Origin: Streptomyces sp. VRA16 Mangrove soil
GTDB taxonomy: Bacteria > Actinomycetota > Actinomycetes > Streptomycetales > Streptomycetaceae
Assembly (NCBI RefSeq): GCF_017377775.1
Contig: NZ_JAFVLN010000004.1
Span: 525,642-589,641 of the forward strand
DNA: 64,000 nucleotides
Direction: 5' to 3'
Positions 30,180 through 38,501 of the stretch are shown in pieces (positions within the stretch are counted from its first letter, which is position 1; each line of letters begins with the position of its first letter). The notes beneath the pieces were generated by a model. It made no database searches and had not been told where the DNA came from. It saw nothing but the letters and a program-made list of their open reading frames with translations. Both the position numbers and the translations under genes were made by a program.

Positions 30180-31103
30180 TCAGGCCTCCTGGAGGGGTGC
30201 GGCGGCGAACTCGGCGGCGCCTGCGGTCAGGGCGAGGTAGGCCTCCTCCAAGGAGGCCCGTTCGTCGGCGAGTTCGAGGACCGGGATGCCGTCGGCCGCG
30301 GCCAGGGTCCCGACGTCCGCGGCCGTGACGCCGTCGACCGTGCAGTGGCCGTCGTCGTCGCGCACGACGGTGTGCCCCGCGCGCGCGAGTGCGGCGCGCA
30401 GCCGGACGGGTTCGGTGGTGCGCACCCGGACCCTGCGGGCACTGTGGGCGGCGATGAAGTCGGTCATGGGGGTGTCGGCGAGCAGGCGTCCGCGGCCGAG
30501 GATCACGAGGTGGTCGGCGAAGGTCGCGGTCTCGTTCATGAGGTGGCTGGAGACCAGCACCGTGCGTCCCGCGCGCGCGAGGTCGCGCATCAACTCCCGG
30601 ATCCAGATGATGCCTTCGGGGTCGAGCCCGTTGGACGGCTCGTCGAGGATCACCACTTCGGGGTCGCCCAGCAGCGTCGCCGCGATGCCGAGCCGTTGTC
30701 GCATGCCGAGCGAGAACGTCTTGACGCGGCGCTTCGCCACGGCGGCGATGCCCGCCTGTTCGAGGACCTCCCCGACCCGCCGCGCGGGGATGCGGTTGCT
30801 GACGGCGAGGGCGAGCAGGTGGTCGTGCGCCGTGCGGGCACCGTGGGCGGCCTGCGGGTCGAGCAGCGCGCCCACGGTGCGCAGCGGTTCGTCGTACGTG
30901 ACATAGGGGCGGCCGCCGATGAGCGCGGTCCCGGAGGTGGGACGGTCGAGGCCGAGGGCGAGCCGCAGGGTGGTGGACTTGCCGGCGCCGTTCGGGCCGA
31001 GGAAGCCGGTGACACGGCCGGGCGCGACCCGGAAGGTCAGCCGGTCCACGGCGCGCGTCGTGCCGTACTCCTTGGTGAGGTCCTGGACGTCGATGCTGGT
31101 CAT
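30180..31103 (-). CDS. ABC exporter ATP-binding protein
   Basis: Protein of 307 residues. Walker A FLGPNGAGKSTTLR (about 34-47), signature FSLGMRQRLGIAATLL (about 128-143), Walker B VVILDEPSNGLDPEG and H-loop VLVSSHLM. The C-terminal 80 residues are the extension of DrrA/BcrA-type exporters. Upstream gene of the exporter operon. Divergent from the histidine kinase at 31212 with 108 bases between starts, an arrangement typical of Bce/Drr-like exporters controlled by the neighbouring two-component system. Confidence 0.92.
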   Translation of the reverse strand: MTSIDVQDLTKEYGTTRAVDRLTFRVAPGRVTGFLGPNGAGKSTTLRLALGLDRPTSGTALIGGRPYVTYDEPLRTVGALLDPQAAHGARTAHDHLLALAVSNRIPARRVGEVLEQAGIAAVAKRRVKTFSLGMRQRLGIAATLLGDPEVVILDEPSNGLDPEGIIWIRELMRDLARAGRTVLVSSHLMNETATFADHLVILGRGRLLADTPMTDFIAAHSARRVRVRTTEPVRLRAALARAGHTVVRDDDGHCTVDGVTAADVGTLAAADGIPVLELADERASLEEAYLALTAGAAEFAAAPLQEA

Positions 31104-31211
31104 GGCCTCAGCCTCGCGGGCGGGACGGGGTGCGGTCCTCCCCCGTCGGTGGAGATCGTCTCCCCCGCCCGGGGGAGCCTCCCGGGACCTGTCGTTTGGC
31201 ACGATGCCCGT

Positions 31212-32429
31212 ATGCCCCGCTTCCTGGTACCGCTCGTCCGCGCGGTCACGTACACCCGCTGGCTCCATCTGCTGTGCGCGGCGGCGTTCGCGTTCGTGTG
31301 CGGCGCCGTCTTTCCGGGTCTTTCGTCGCCGACGGCTCGTGACTGGCTGCTCGTGTACGTGGTGCCCGTGCCGTTCGTGGTGGCGTTCGCGCTGCTTCCT
31401 GTGGCCCGGCGGGCGGAGGGCTTGCAGGCGCGGCTGATGCTCTTTCCGGGCGGGCACGCGCGCGTGGCGGGCAGCGGCGAGGAGAGCCGGGTCTCGGTCG
31501 CCCCGTCGGCGTCCTGGGCGGACCGGGGAAGGACCGCCGCGTGGCTGGTGCTGCGCCTCGTCCTCGGCCTGTCGGTCGCCCTCGCCACCAGCCAACTGAT
31601 GGCGCTGGTGCTGGAGTTGACGGGCGCCGCGGCGGGCCGTGCGACGGACGGGCTGTCCGTGGTGCCGCGGCCGGACTGGGGCCGGGCGTCCGTGCTGCTC
31701 GTCCCTGTCGTGCTGCTCGTCCTGCTGTACGCGGTCGTGGGCGCCGGACGGCTGACGGCGCGGGCCGCTCTGACGCTGCTCGGGCCGTCGGCCACGGAGC
31801 GGCTCGCGGCCCTGGAGGAGCGTACCGAGCAGCTTCTGGAGCGCAATCGCATCGCGCGGGAACTGCACGACTCGATCGGGCACGCGCTGACGGTGGCGGT
31901 GGTGCAGGCGGGGGCGGCGCGGGCCGCGGGCGATCCGGCGTTCACGGACCGGGCGCTCGACGCCATCGAGGAGACGGGCCGGGCCGCGCTGGAGGATCTG
32001 GAGCGGGTCCTGGTGGTGCTGCGGGAGGCCGAGCGGCCGGCGAGCAGCCGCCCGACGCTCCAGGAGGCGGACCGGTTGCTCGACTCGGCGCGGGCCTCGG
32101 GGACGAAGGTGGAGGTGACGGTGTCGGGACCGCTGGAGACCGTGCCGGGCCCGGTGTCGCGGGAGGGCTACCGCATCCTTCAGGAAGCGCTGACGAACGT
32201 ACTGCGGCACTGCGGAACCGTTCCGGTCACGGTCCTCCTCCAAGTCGCCGACCGGCAGCTCACCTTGGAGGTGCGCAATCCGCTGCCTTCAGGTCGCGTG
32301 TCCGCCACGGGGGGCACGGGGAGCGGTCTGCGGGGCGTCCGGGAACGGGCGGCCCTGCTCGGCGGGGAAGCGCGGACCGGCCCCCACGGGGATGCATGGC
32401 AGGTGCACGTCGAACTGCCGGTGGGGTGA
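31212..32429 (+). CDS. Two-component sensor histidine kinase, NarL-partner (HisKA_3) type
   Basis: Protein of 405 residues. There are four membrane segments in the first 180 residues (LHLLCAAAFAFVCGAVF, WLLVYVVPVPFVVAFALLPV, AWLVLRLVLGLSVALATSQL and ASVLLVPVVLLVLLYAVVG). The dimerisation/phospho-acceptor helix ERNRIARELHDSIGHALTVA carries the phosphorylated His. The ATPase domain has ILQEALTNVLRHC (N box) and GSGLRGVRERAALLGG (G box). Start ATG 31212 has no RBS and may be leaderless. It is followed 14 bases later by its response regulator and faces the ABC exporter. Confidence 0.9.
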   Translation: MPRFLVPLVRAVTYTRWLHLLCAAAFAFVCGAVFPGLSSPTARDWLLVYVVPVPFVVAFALLPVARRAEGLQARLMLFPGGHARVAGSGEESRVSVAPSASWADRGRTAAWLVLRLVLGLSVALATSQLMALVLELTGAAAGRATDGLSVVPRPDWGRASVLLVPVVLLVLLYAVVGAGRLTARAALTLLGPSATERLAALEERTEQLLERNRIARELHDSIGHALTVAVVQAGAARAAGDPAFTDRALDAIEETGRAALEDLERVLVVLREAERPASSRPTLQEADRLLDSARASGTKVEVTVSGPLETVPGPVSREGYRILQEALTNVLRHCGTVPVTVLLQVADRQLTLEVRNPLPSGRVSATGGTGSGLRGVRERAALLGGEARTGPHGDAWQVHVELPVG

Positions 32430-32443
32430 TCTAGGCTGGCGGC

Positions 32444-33094
32444 GTGCCCCTCACTGTCCTCCTGGTCGACGACGAACCCCTGGTCCGCGCGGGCCTGCGG
32501 GCCGTCCTCGAAGCGCAGCCCGACATCACGGTGGTGGGCGAGGCGGCGGACGGCGCGGCCGTGGTGCCGTTGGTGCGCGAGCTGCGTCCCGACGTGGTCG
32601 CCATGGACGTCCGTATGCCGCTGCTCGACGGGATCGAGGCCACGCGCGCGGTGCTGCGCACCGTGTCCGAGCCGCCGAAGGTCCTCGTGATCACGACCTT
32701 CGAGAACGACGAGTACGTCTACGGGGCGCTGCGCGCGGGTGCCGACGGGTTTCTGCTGAAGCGGGCGCGGCCGGCCGAGATCGTGCACGCGGTGCGGCTC
32801 GTCGCGGCGGGCGAGTCCCTCCTCTTCCCGGCCTCGTTGCGCAAACTCGCCGCCGAGCACGGCAACCCCACCGCGCGGGCCGCGATGGAGCGCGCGGCGC
32901 TGACCGAGCGGGAGTCGGCGGTGCTGCGGCTGATGGCGCGGGGGCTGTCGAACGCGGAGATCGCCGCGGATCTCGTCGTCGGCACCGAGACGGTCAAGTC
33001 GCACGTGAGCGCCGTGCTGGCCAAGCTGGGGGCGCGGGATCGCACCCAGGCGGTGATCGCCGCGTACGAATCCGGTTTCGTCGCGCCGGGCTGA
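32444..33094 (+). CDS. Response regulator, NarL/FixJ family
   Basis: Protein of 216 residues. Receiver domain with the acidic pair in VLLVDDEPLVRAGL, the phospho-Asp in VVAMDVRMPLLDG (Asp about 54), Thr in VLVITTF and Lys in GFLLKRA. LuxR-type HTH at about 150-205 (LTERESAVLRLMARGLSNAE, GTETVKSHVSAVLAKLG). Start GTG 32444 sits 6 bases after TAGGCT (32432-32437), so it seems to have its own leaderless promoter inside the operon. Likely controls the divergent exporter. Confidence 0.93.
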   Translation: MPLTVLLVDDEPLVRAGLRAVLEAQPDITVVGEAADGAAVVPLVRELRPDVVAMDVRMPLLDGIEATRAVLRTVSEPPKVLVITTFENDEYVYGALRAGADGFLLKRARPAEIVHAVRLVAAGESLLFPASLRKLAAEHGNPTARAAMERAALTERESAVLRLMARGLSNAEIAADLVVGTETVKSHVSAVLAKLGARDRTQAVIAAYESGFVAPG

Positions 33095-33225
33095 GGTCCT
33101 ACTCGTCCGTTTCGCCCCCTGCCCGGCTGAGCGGACGGCGCCACAGAAGTGCACCCGGGCCTCGCCGCTGTCGGCTCCGGCGAGTACGATCCGGCGGACA
33201 CGGGCACTAGCTGGGAGGACTGACG

Positions 33226-34383
33226 TTGGGGCGGCTGACCGGCGGGGATCCCTCTCTGCTCAGGCGGATCAATTCCGCGGTGGTGCTGCACGCGCTGCGT
33301 GCCACGGATTTCGCGACGCTGACCGAGATCACGCGCGTCACGGGGCTTTCGCGGCCGACCGTCGAGGGCGTGGTCGAAGGGCTCATCGAGGCCGGACTCG
33401 TCGTGGAGACGTCGGTCGAGGAGCCGGGTGCGCGGCGCCAGGGACGGCCCGCGCGGAAGTTCCGCTTCCGGGCCGAGGCCGGGCATCTGCTGGGCCTGGA
33501 GATCGGGCCGCACCGGGTGGCCGCGGTGCTCTCCGCGCTCGACGGCAGGATCCTCGGCTCGGCCTCCAAGGACGTCGACGAGGCCGCTCCCGCGGACGAG
33601 CGCATCGACCGGTTGCGTGGGGTCGTCGCCGATCTGCTGCGCCGCGCGGGCGTGCCGCGCGACTCGCTGCGCGCGGTCGGCGTGGGCAGCCCCGGGATCG
33701 TCGAGGCGGACGGCACGGTACGGCTCGGCACGGCGCTGCCCGGGTGGACGGGACTGCCGCTGGGCGAGCGGCTGCGACGGTCCTTCAAGTGCCCGGTGAT
33801 CGTGGAGAACGACGCCAACACGGCGGCCGTCGCCGAGCACTGGAAGGGCGCCGGTGTCGACACGGACGACATGGTGTTCGTGATGGCCGGGCTCAGCCCT
33901 GGTGCCGGTTCGCTGATCGGCGGACGGCTGCACCGGGGGTACGGGGGCGCCGCGGGCGAGATCGGGGCGCTGCACCTGCTGGGCCGCGAGGTGCGGCCCG
34001 AGACGCTGCTGTCGACCACGGACGAGCCGCTGCACCCGCTGGACGAGCAGGCCGTGGCGAAGGTGTTCGCGCTGGCACGGCAGGGCGACGAGCAGGCCGG
34101 GGCCGCGATGGAGCGGTTCATCCAGCGGCTCGTGCACGATGTCGCGGCGCTGGTGCTCGCGCTCGACCCGGAACTGGTGGTCGTCGGCGGGTGGGCCGCG
34201 GGGCTGGACGGAGTGCTGGACCCGCTCCGGAGCGAGCTGGAGCGCTACTGCTTGCGGCCGCCCCGGGTGGCCCTGTCGCTGCTCGGGGAGGCGGCCGTCG
34301 CCACGGGGGCGCTGCGCCTGGCTCTCGACCACGTGGAGGAGCAGCTGTTCGCCACGGAGGGGACGGTCACGGCCCGCCGGTGA
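33226..34383 (+). CDS. ROK-family transcriptional regulator
   Basis: Protein of 385 residues. N-terminal winged HTH (about 10-70: TLTEITRVTGLSRPTVEGVV). The ROK sugar-kinase-like domain has GLEIGPHRVAAVLSALDGRI, VGVGSPGIVEADGTV and VENDANTAAVAEH. The Zn-binding CxCGxxGC motif of true ROK kinases and repressors is absent; the corresponding region reads GGAAGEIGALHLLGREV, so it may have lost sugar phosphorylation. Start TTG 33226 is supported by GGGAGGAC at a good distance. Probably a sugar-responsive regulator; no sugar operon is adjacent. Confidence 0.85.
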   Translation: MGRLTGGDPSLLRRINSAVVLHALRATDFATLTEITRVTGLSRPTVEGVVEGLIEAGLVVETSVEEPGARRQGRPARKFRFRAEAGHLLGLEIGPHRVAAVLSALDGRILGSASKDVDEAAPADERIDRLRGVVADLLRRAGVPRDSLRAVGVGSPGIVEADGTVRLGTALPGWTGLPLGERLRRSFKCPVIVENDANTAAVAEHWKGAGVDTDDMVFVMAGLSPGAGSLIGGRLHRGYGGAAGEIGALHLLGREVRPETLLSTTDEPLHPLDEQAVAKVFALARQGDEQAGAAMERFIQRLVHDVAALVLALDPELVVVGGWAAGLDGVLDPLRSELERYCLRPPRVALSLLGEAAVATGALRLALDHVEEQLFATEGTVTARR

Positions 34384-34476
34384 GGTCGGCGCCCTGCGGG
34401 GCGCCTCTCGTCGGCGGACCCGGTGCCGGGCCCGCCTGATCCGCACACGGACCCGCGGTGTGTGAACCTGTTCCCC

Positions 34477-34839
34477 ATGTCGATCATCGCAACGGTCGTG
34501 GTGCTGCTCATTGCCGCGCTGCACGCCTACATCCTGGTCCTGGAAATGTTCCTGTGGACCGGCGCGCGGGCCCGGGCCGCCTTCGGAACCAGCCTCGACT
34601 TCGCCTCCGAGACGAAGGCGCTCGCCGCCAATCAGGGGCTGTACAACGGCTTTCTCGCCGCCGGTCTCGTGTGGGGCGCGGTGGCGTCCGATCCCGTGGG
34701 CTTCCAGGTGCGGGTGTTCTTCCTGGTGTGCGTGGCCGTGGCCGGCGTGTACGGAGCCGCCACGGCCAGCCGGAAGATCCTCTTCGTGCAGACCGTACCG
34801 GCGCTCGTGGGGCTCGCCCTGGTGCTGGCGTCCCACTGA
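34477..34839 (+). CDS. DUF1304-family small membrane protein
   Basis: Protein of 120 residues with four hydrophobic helices: IIATVVVLLIAALHAYILVL, NGFLAAGLVWGAVAS, VFFLVCVAVAGVYGAAT and TVPALVGLALVLAS. ALHAYILVLEMFLW and NQGLYNGFLA are the family signatures. Function unknown. Start ATG 34477 without a clear RBS. A 12-bp hairpin separates it from the convergent GntR gene. Confidence 0.85.
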   Translation: MSIIATVVVLLIAALHAYILVLEMFLWTGARARAAFGTSLDFASETKALAANQGLYNGFLAAGLVWGAVASDPVGFQVRVFFLVCVAVAGVYGAATASRKILFVQTVPALVGLALVLASH

Positions 34840-34853
34840 GCGTCGGTCGCCCC

Positions 34854-34881
34854 GCACGTCCCGGGCGCGCCCGGGACGTGC
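34854..34881. terminator. 12-bp hairpin, bidirectional terminator
   Basis: GCACGTCCCGGG (34854-34865) pairs perfectly with CCCGGGACGTGC (34870-34881), loop CGCG, between convergent genes. Confidence 0.75.
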
Positions 34882-34904
34882 GTCACAAGCCTCGGTGACC
34901 CGCC

Positions 34905-35666
34905 TCAGGAAGCCTGGGTCTGCGGGCCGTGGTGGATCTCCACGCCGGGCGAGTCGCCGAAGGTGAGGCGGCAGGTGTCGGCGCGGTACGTGGCCATGGA
35001 GACCGCCGCCGTGATGCCTTCGCTGAAGTAGCGCGTCGTCACGACCAGGACGGGGGCGCCGGGGAGGCGGTCCAGTTCCTTGGCGTCGTCGGCGCGGGCC
35101 GAACCGAGCTCGACCGCGCGGTCCTGGCCGTCGAGGCCGAGGCGCTGGAGCTCGCGCAGGACGGCACGCGCGCGTGCGGCGCCGGACGGGGTGTCTATGG
35201 CGGTGACGTCGGGCACCGAGGCGGCCGGGACGTAGAGCAGCTCGGCGGCGACGGGCTGCCCGTGCGAGACGCGCGTACGGCGCAGCACGTGCACGCGCTC
35301 GCCGGGGGCCGTCGCCAGCGCGTCGGCCACGGCGGTGGGCGGCACGTCGAGGGCGCAGTCCACTGCCTGCCACGCGTCCCCGCTGCCGCCCGGCCAGTCG
35401 TGGCCGGTGGCGGAGACGTCCACGCCCATGCGGGGCGGTGCGACCGTGGTGCCGACGCCGCGGCGGCGCTGCAGCCGGCCCTCCAGCTCCAGCTGCTCCA
35501 GTGCCTGGCGGAGTGTGGCGCGGGCGACGCCGAAGCGGGCCGCGAGATCACGCTCGTTCGGCAGGATCTCCCCGACGGCGAACTCGGAGTCGAGCGCCTC
35601 GCTGAGCACGGTCCTGAGGTGCCAGTACTTCGGCTCCGGTGCCGCTTCCAACTGCGTGGTCCCCAC
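34905..35666 (-). CDS. GntR-family regulator, HutC/UTRA subfamily
   Basis: Protein of 253 residues. Winged HTH at about residues 13-75 (LPNERDLAARFGVARATLRQ, LELEGRLQRRRGVGTTV). The UTRA effector domain, about 95-245, includes RVHVLRRTRVSHGQPVA and LVVTTRYFSEGITAAVSMA. Start GTG 35666. A TTGGTC-AA-GACCAA operator at 35765-35778 overlaps the -35 (TTGACC) of a good HrdB-type promoter on this strand, so autorepression is likely. HutC-type proteins often sense amino sugars or related metabolites; the ligand here is unknown. Confidence 0.9.
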   Translation of the reverse strand: MGTTQLEAAPEPKYWHLRTVLSEALDSEFAVGEILPNERDLAARFGVARATLRQALEQLELEGRLQRRRGVGTTVAPPRMGVDVSATGHDWPGGSGDAWQAVDCALDVPPTAVADALATAPGERVHVLRRTRVSHGQPVAAELLYVPAASVPDVTAIDTPSGAARARAVLRELQRLGLDGQDRAVELGSARADDAKELDRLPGAPVLVVTTRYFSEGITAAVSMATYRADTCRLTFGDSPGVEIHHGPQTQAS

Positions 35667-35743
35667 CCTGTCCTCCGCAATCGCCGTGTCCCGGCGGCGT
35701 TTTAGCGCCCTTGTTTATTAAAGGTTCCTGCACTATCTCTGCG

Positions 35744-35778
35744 AGGGTAGGGCCGCCCCCGGACTTGGTCAAGACCAA
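35744..35778 (-). promoter_or_regulatory. HrdB-type promoter of the GntR gene with overlapping operator
   Basis: On the minus strand, TTGACC (35772-35767), 17 bases, TACCCT (35749-35744). The -35 lies inside TTGGTCAAGACCAA (35765-35778), whose TTGGTC/GACCAA arms form an inverted repeat like HutC/DasR-type sites. Confidence 0.65.
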
Positions 35779-35897
35779 TCATCGATCGCCCGCGACGCGC
35801 GCAGGCGTCGGCAGCAGGGCGTTCACACACTGTTGGTGAGACGGCCATGAAGGAAGCGCCGGTGTACGGCGTTTGAGGTGCGAGGTGCGCGGGCCGA

Positions 35898-36779
35898 CTA
35901 CAGCAGCGACTGCAGCTTGTCCGGGTTCCGCACGATATAGATCTCCTGAATCCTGCCCTCGAACACGGCGAGTTGGAACACCGCGTCGGGCTTGCCGCCC
36001 AGGAAGGCGACCAGACCGGGCGCACCGTTGATCTCCATGAACCGGAACTCGAACCCGAGCTGCGCGTCCTTCGCCGCGGCGCCGTGCAGGAAGCGGCCGA
36101 CCTTGTCGGCGGTCTCGATGACGCGCAGCGGCGCCTTGGACTTGCCGCCGCTGTCGCCGACCAGCCGCACGTCCGGTGCGAGCAGTGCCAGCAGGCCGTC
36201 CAGGTCGCCCTCGCCGGCCGCGGCGAGGAACCGCTGGGTGAGGTCGCGCTGCTGGACGGGGTCGACGTCGTACCGGGGCCGGCGCTCCTCGACGTGCTTG
36301 CGGGCACGTCGCGCGAGTTGGCGCACCGTGCTCTCGGCGCGCTCCAGGGTGGCGGCGATCTCCGCGAAGGGCAGCCCGAACGCCTCGCGCAGCACGAACA
36401 CCGCGCGCTCCAGCGGGGAGAGCGACTCCAGGACGACCAGGACGGCGAACGAGACCGATTCGGCGAGGACGGCCTGCTCCGCGGTGTCGGGCACCGTGGG
36501 ACCGAAGTCCGTGACCAGGGGTTCGGGCAGCCAGGGGCCCACGTAGGACTCACGCCGCGCCTGCACCTGGCGCAACCGGTCGAGGGCGAGTCGGGTGGTG
36601 ATGCGCACCAGATAGGCGCGCGGTTCACGGACATCGCTCCGGTCGGTCTGGGACCAGCGGAGCCACGCGTCCTGTACGACGTCCTCGGCGTCGGCGACCC
36701 GGCCCAGCATGCGGTAGGCCACGCCCATCAGGACGGGGCGGTGCTCATCGAACGCGTCGGTCGGTGTCTCGGCGGCCAC
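35898..36779 (-). CDS. ECF sigma factor, ECF41/SigJ type
   Basis: Protein of 293 residues. Sigma-2 (MGVAYRMLGRVADAEDVVQD, AWLRW), linker YVGPWLPEP (exact WLPEP motif), sigma-4 (LSPLERAVFVLREAFGLPFA, HTH ending RQLARRARKHV) and the SnoaL-like extension with GDSGGKSKA (DGGGK variant), ending VRNPDKLQSLL. Start GTG 36779, preceded by GGATGGGATGGGGAG. It lies in the core half of the window and is divergent from an F420H2:NADP oxidoreductase-like gene, its probable target by family habit. No TGTCAC-N15-CCGGTC copy is found in the shared 112-base gap, so its promoter preference probably differs from the island factors. Confidence 0.9.
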   Translation of the reverse strand: MAAETPTDAFDEHRPVLMGVAYRMLGRVADAEDVVQDAWLRWSQTDRSDVREPRAYLVRITTRLALDRLRQVQARRESYVGPWLPEPLVTDFGPTVPDTAEQAVLAESVSFAVLVVLESLSPLERAVFVLREAFGLPFAEIAATLERAESTVRQLARRARKHVEERRPRYDVDPVQQRDLTQRFLAAAGEGDLDGLLALLAPDVRLVGDSGGKSKAPLRVIETADKVGRFLHGAAAKDAQLGFEFRFMEINGAPGLVAFLGGKPDAVFQLAVFEGRIQEIYIVRNPDKLQSLL

Positions 36780-36891
36780 CTCCCCATCCCATCCGACGGA
36801 TCCGGCCGTGTCCAGGCGGAACCGGGACGTCCGCCCACACAATGGGCGCACGTCCACCGAGAGGCGGTGGGCGCACCAGGAGGAAACTGTT

Positions 36892-37548
36892 GTGAGGTAC
36901 GCGGTTCTGGGCACGGGCATCGTCGGACGGACCCTCGCGAGCAGGCTGGTCGAGCTGGGGCACGACGTACGGATGGGGGCGCGCAGCAAGGACAACCCCG
37001 CGGCCATGGAGTGGGCGCAGGGCGCGGGCCCGCGCGCGAGTGTCGGCACGTTCGCGGACGCGGCCGAGTTCGGGGAGCGCGTCGTCGAGGCGGTCGGCGG
37101 ACATGTCGCCCTCGAAGCGCTGCGGGCGGCCGGTGCGGAGCACCTGGACGGCAAGGTAGTCGTCGACACGTCGAACAAGCTGGAGCAGTTCGAGGGTGGG
37201 ATGCGGCTGGCGTCGCTCGACGACATCGGCAGTGTGGGCGAGCAGTTGCAGAAGGCGTTCCCGCGCGCGCGGGTGGTGAAGACGCTGAACACGCTCACGA
37301 GTTCACTGATGGTGGACCCGGCGGCGCTGCCGGGCGCGCACCAGCTCTTCCTCAGCGGTGACGACGCCGGCGCGAAGGAGGAGGTGCGCGGCATGCTCGG
37401 CGAGTTCGGCTGGGCGCCGGAGCGGATCATCGACCTGGGTGGCATCGAGACGGCTCGCGGTGTGGAGTTCCTGATGCCGCTGTGGCTGAACCTGTACGGC
37501 AACAAGGGGCACGCGCACTTCAACTGGCACATCCAGACGGGAGATTGA
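36892..37548 (+). CDS. NADPH-binding F420-reductase-like oxidoreductase
   Basis: Protein of 218 residues. YAVLGTGIVGRTLASRLVEL is the Rossmann motif, RMGARSKDNP the NADPH phosphate-binding stretch (Arg/Ser/Lys), and VVKTLNTLTSSLMVDPAALP and LPLWLN-like MPLWLNLYG are typical of the F420H2:NADP oxidoreductase/NADP-binding family. Start GTG 36892 with AGGAGGAAA upstream. It may be regulated by the divergent ECF41 factor. Confidence 0.85.
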   Translation: MRYAVLGTGIVGRTLASRLVELGHDVRMGARSKDNPAAMEWAQGAGPRASVGTFADAAEFGERVVEAVGGHVALEALRAAGAEHLDGKVVVDTSNKLEQFEGGMRLASLDDIGSVGEQLQKAFPRARVVKTLNTLTSSLMVDPAALPGAHQLFLSGDDAGAKEEVRGMLGEFGWAPERIIDLGGIETARGVEFLMPLWLNLYGNKGHAHFNWHIQTGD

Positions 37549-37583
37549 CCGACCGCTCCCCTCCGTCCTTTCGCGCCACCCCC

Positions 37584-37612
37584 TTGAACTGGACGCTACT
37601 CGGCGGTAATTG
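37584..37612 (+). promoter_or_regulatory. HrdB-type promoter TTGAAC-N17-TAATTG
   Basis: TTGAAC 37584-37589, 17 bases, TAATTG 37607-37612, 58 bases before the hydrolase start at 37671. Confidence 0.5.
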
Positions 37613-37670
37613 TTGCTGACAAGGAGTCTAAGGAACCGTCGAGGCGTGGCGGGGACAGGGAGCGAGCGAC

Positions 37671-38501
37671 ATGGCGGAACAGGTGTCCTTCACCATCGAG
37701 AGCCCCGGCGGACCGCGCGAGGTGACGCTCACGTACGAGCGCGCGGGCGCCGGGGAGCCGCTGCTCCTGCTGCACGGGATCGGCCACCACTGGCAGGCGT
37801 GGGAGCCGGTCATCCCGATCCTGGCCACCGAGCGCGACGTCATCGCCGTGGACCTGCCGGGGTTCGGCGCGTCGCCTGCGCTGCCGGACGGGCTCGCGTA
37901 CGACCTGACGAGCGTGGTGCCGGTCCTGGACGCGTTCTGCCGCCATCTGGGGATCGACCGGCCGCATGTGGCGGGGAACTCGCTGGGCGGTCTGCTCGCC
38001 CTGGAGCTGGGCCGCGAGAAACGCGTACGGTCGGTCACGGCGTTGTCGCCGGCCGGGTTCTGGACGCAGGCCGAGCGCCGGTACGCGTTCGGCACGCTGC
38101 TGGCGATGCGGCAGGGCGCGCGGGCGCTGCCGGTGCCGGTGATCGAGCGTCTTTCGCGGTCGGCGGCCGGGCGGACCGCGCTCACCAGCACCATCTACGC
38201 GCACCCCGGCCGCCGTTCACCGGAGGCCGTGGTCGCCGAGACGCTGGCGCTGCGCCACGCGAGCGGGTTCCGCCAGACCCTGGAGGCGGGCCGGGACGTG
38301 CTCTTCCGTGACGACGTCCCCGAGGTCCCCGTGACGGTCGCCTGGGGCACCCGCGACCGGCTGCTCGTGCGCCGTCAGGGGATCCGCGCCAAGCAGGTCC
38401 TGCCGGGCGCGCGGCTCGTGCGGCTGCCCGGCTGCGGCCACGTTCCGATGAGCGACGACCCCGCGCTCGTCGCCCGCGTCGTGCTGGACACGAGCCGCTG
38501 A
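37671..38501 (+). CDS. Alpha/beta hydrolase
   Basis: Protein of 276 residues. LLLLHGIGHHWQAWEPVIPI gives the oxyanion motif, VAGNSLGGLLALELG the Ser nucleophile elbow, WGTRDRLLV the Asp and GCGHVPMSDDP the His. Start ATG 37671 with GGGAGCGAGC upstream and a HrdB-like promoter. Typical of small esterase or haloperoxidase-like enzymes, substrate unknown. The last 285 bases are overlapped on the other strand by the open frame of the EamA transporter gene. Confidence 0.85.
   Translation: MAEQVSFTIESPGGPREVTLTYERAGAGEPLLLLHGIGHHWQAWEPVIPILATERDVIAVDLPGFGASPALPDGLAYDLTSVVPVLDAFCRHLGIDRPHVAGNSLGGLLALELGREKRVRSVTALSPAGFWTQAERRYAFGTLLAMRQGARALPVPVIERLSRSAAGRTALTSTIYAHPGRRSPEAVVAETLALRHASGFRQTLEAGRDVLFRDDVPEVPVTVAWGTRDRLLVRRQGIRAKQVLPGARLVRLPGCGHVPMSDDPALVARVVLDTSR

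Noticed and set aside
35765..35778. Site as proof that the GntR protein is DasR
   Set aside because: The protein sequence differs from DasR as I remember it, and related HutC-type regulators use similar sites.
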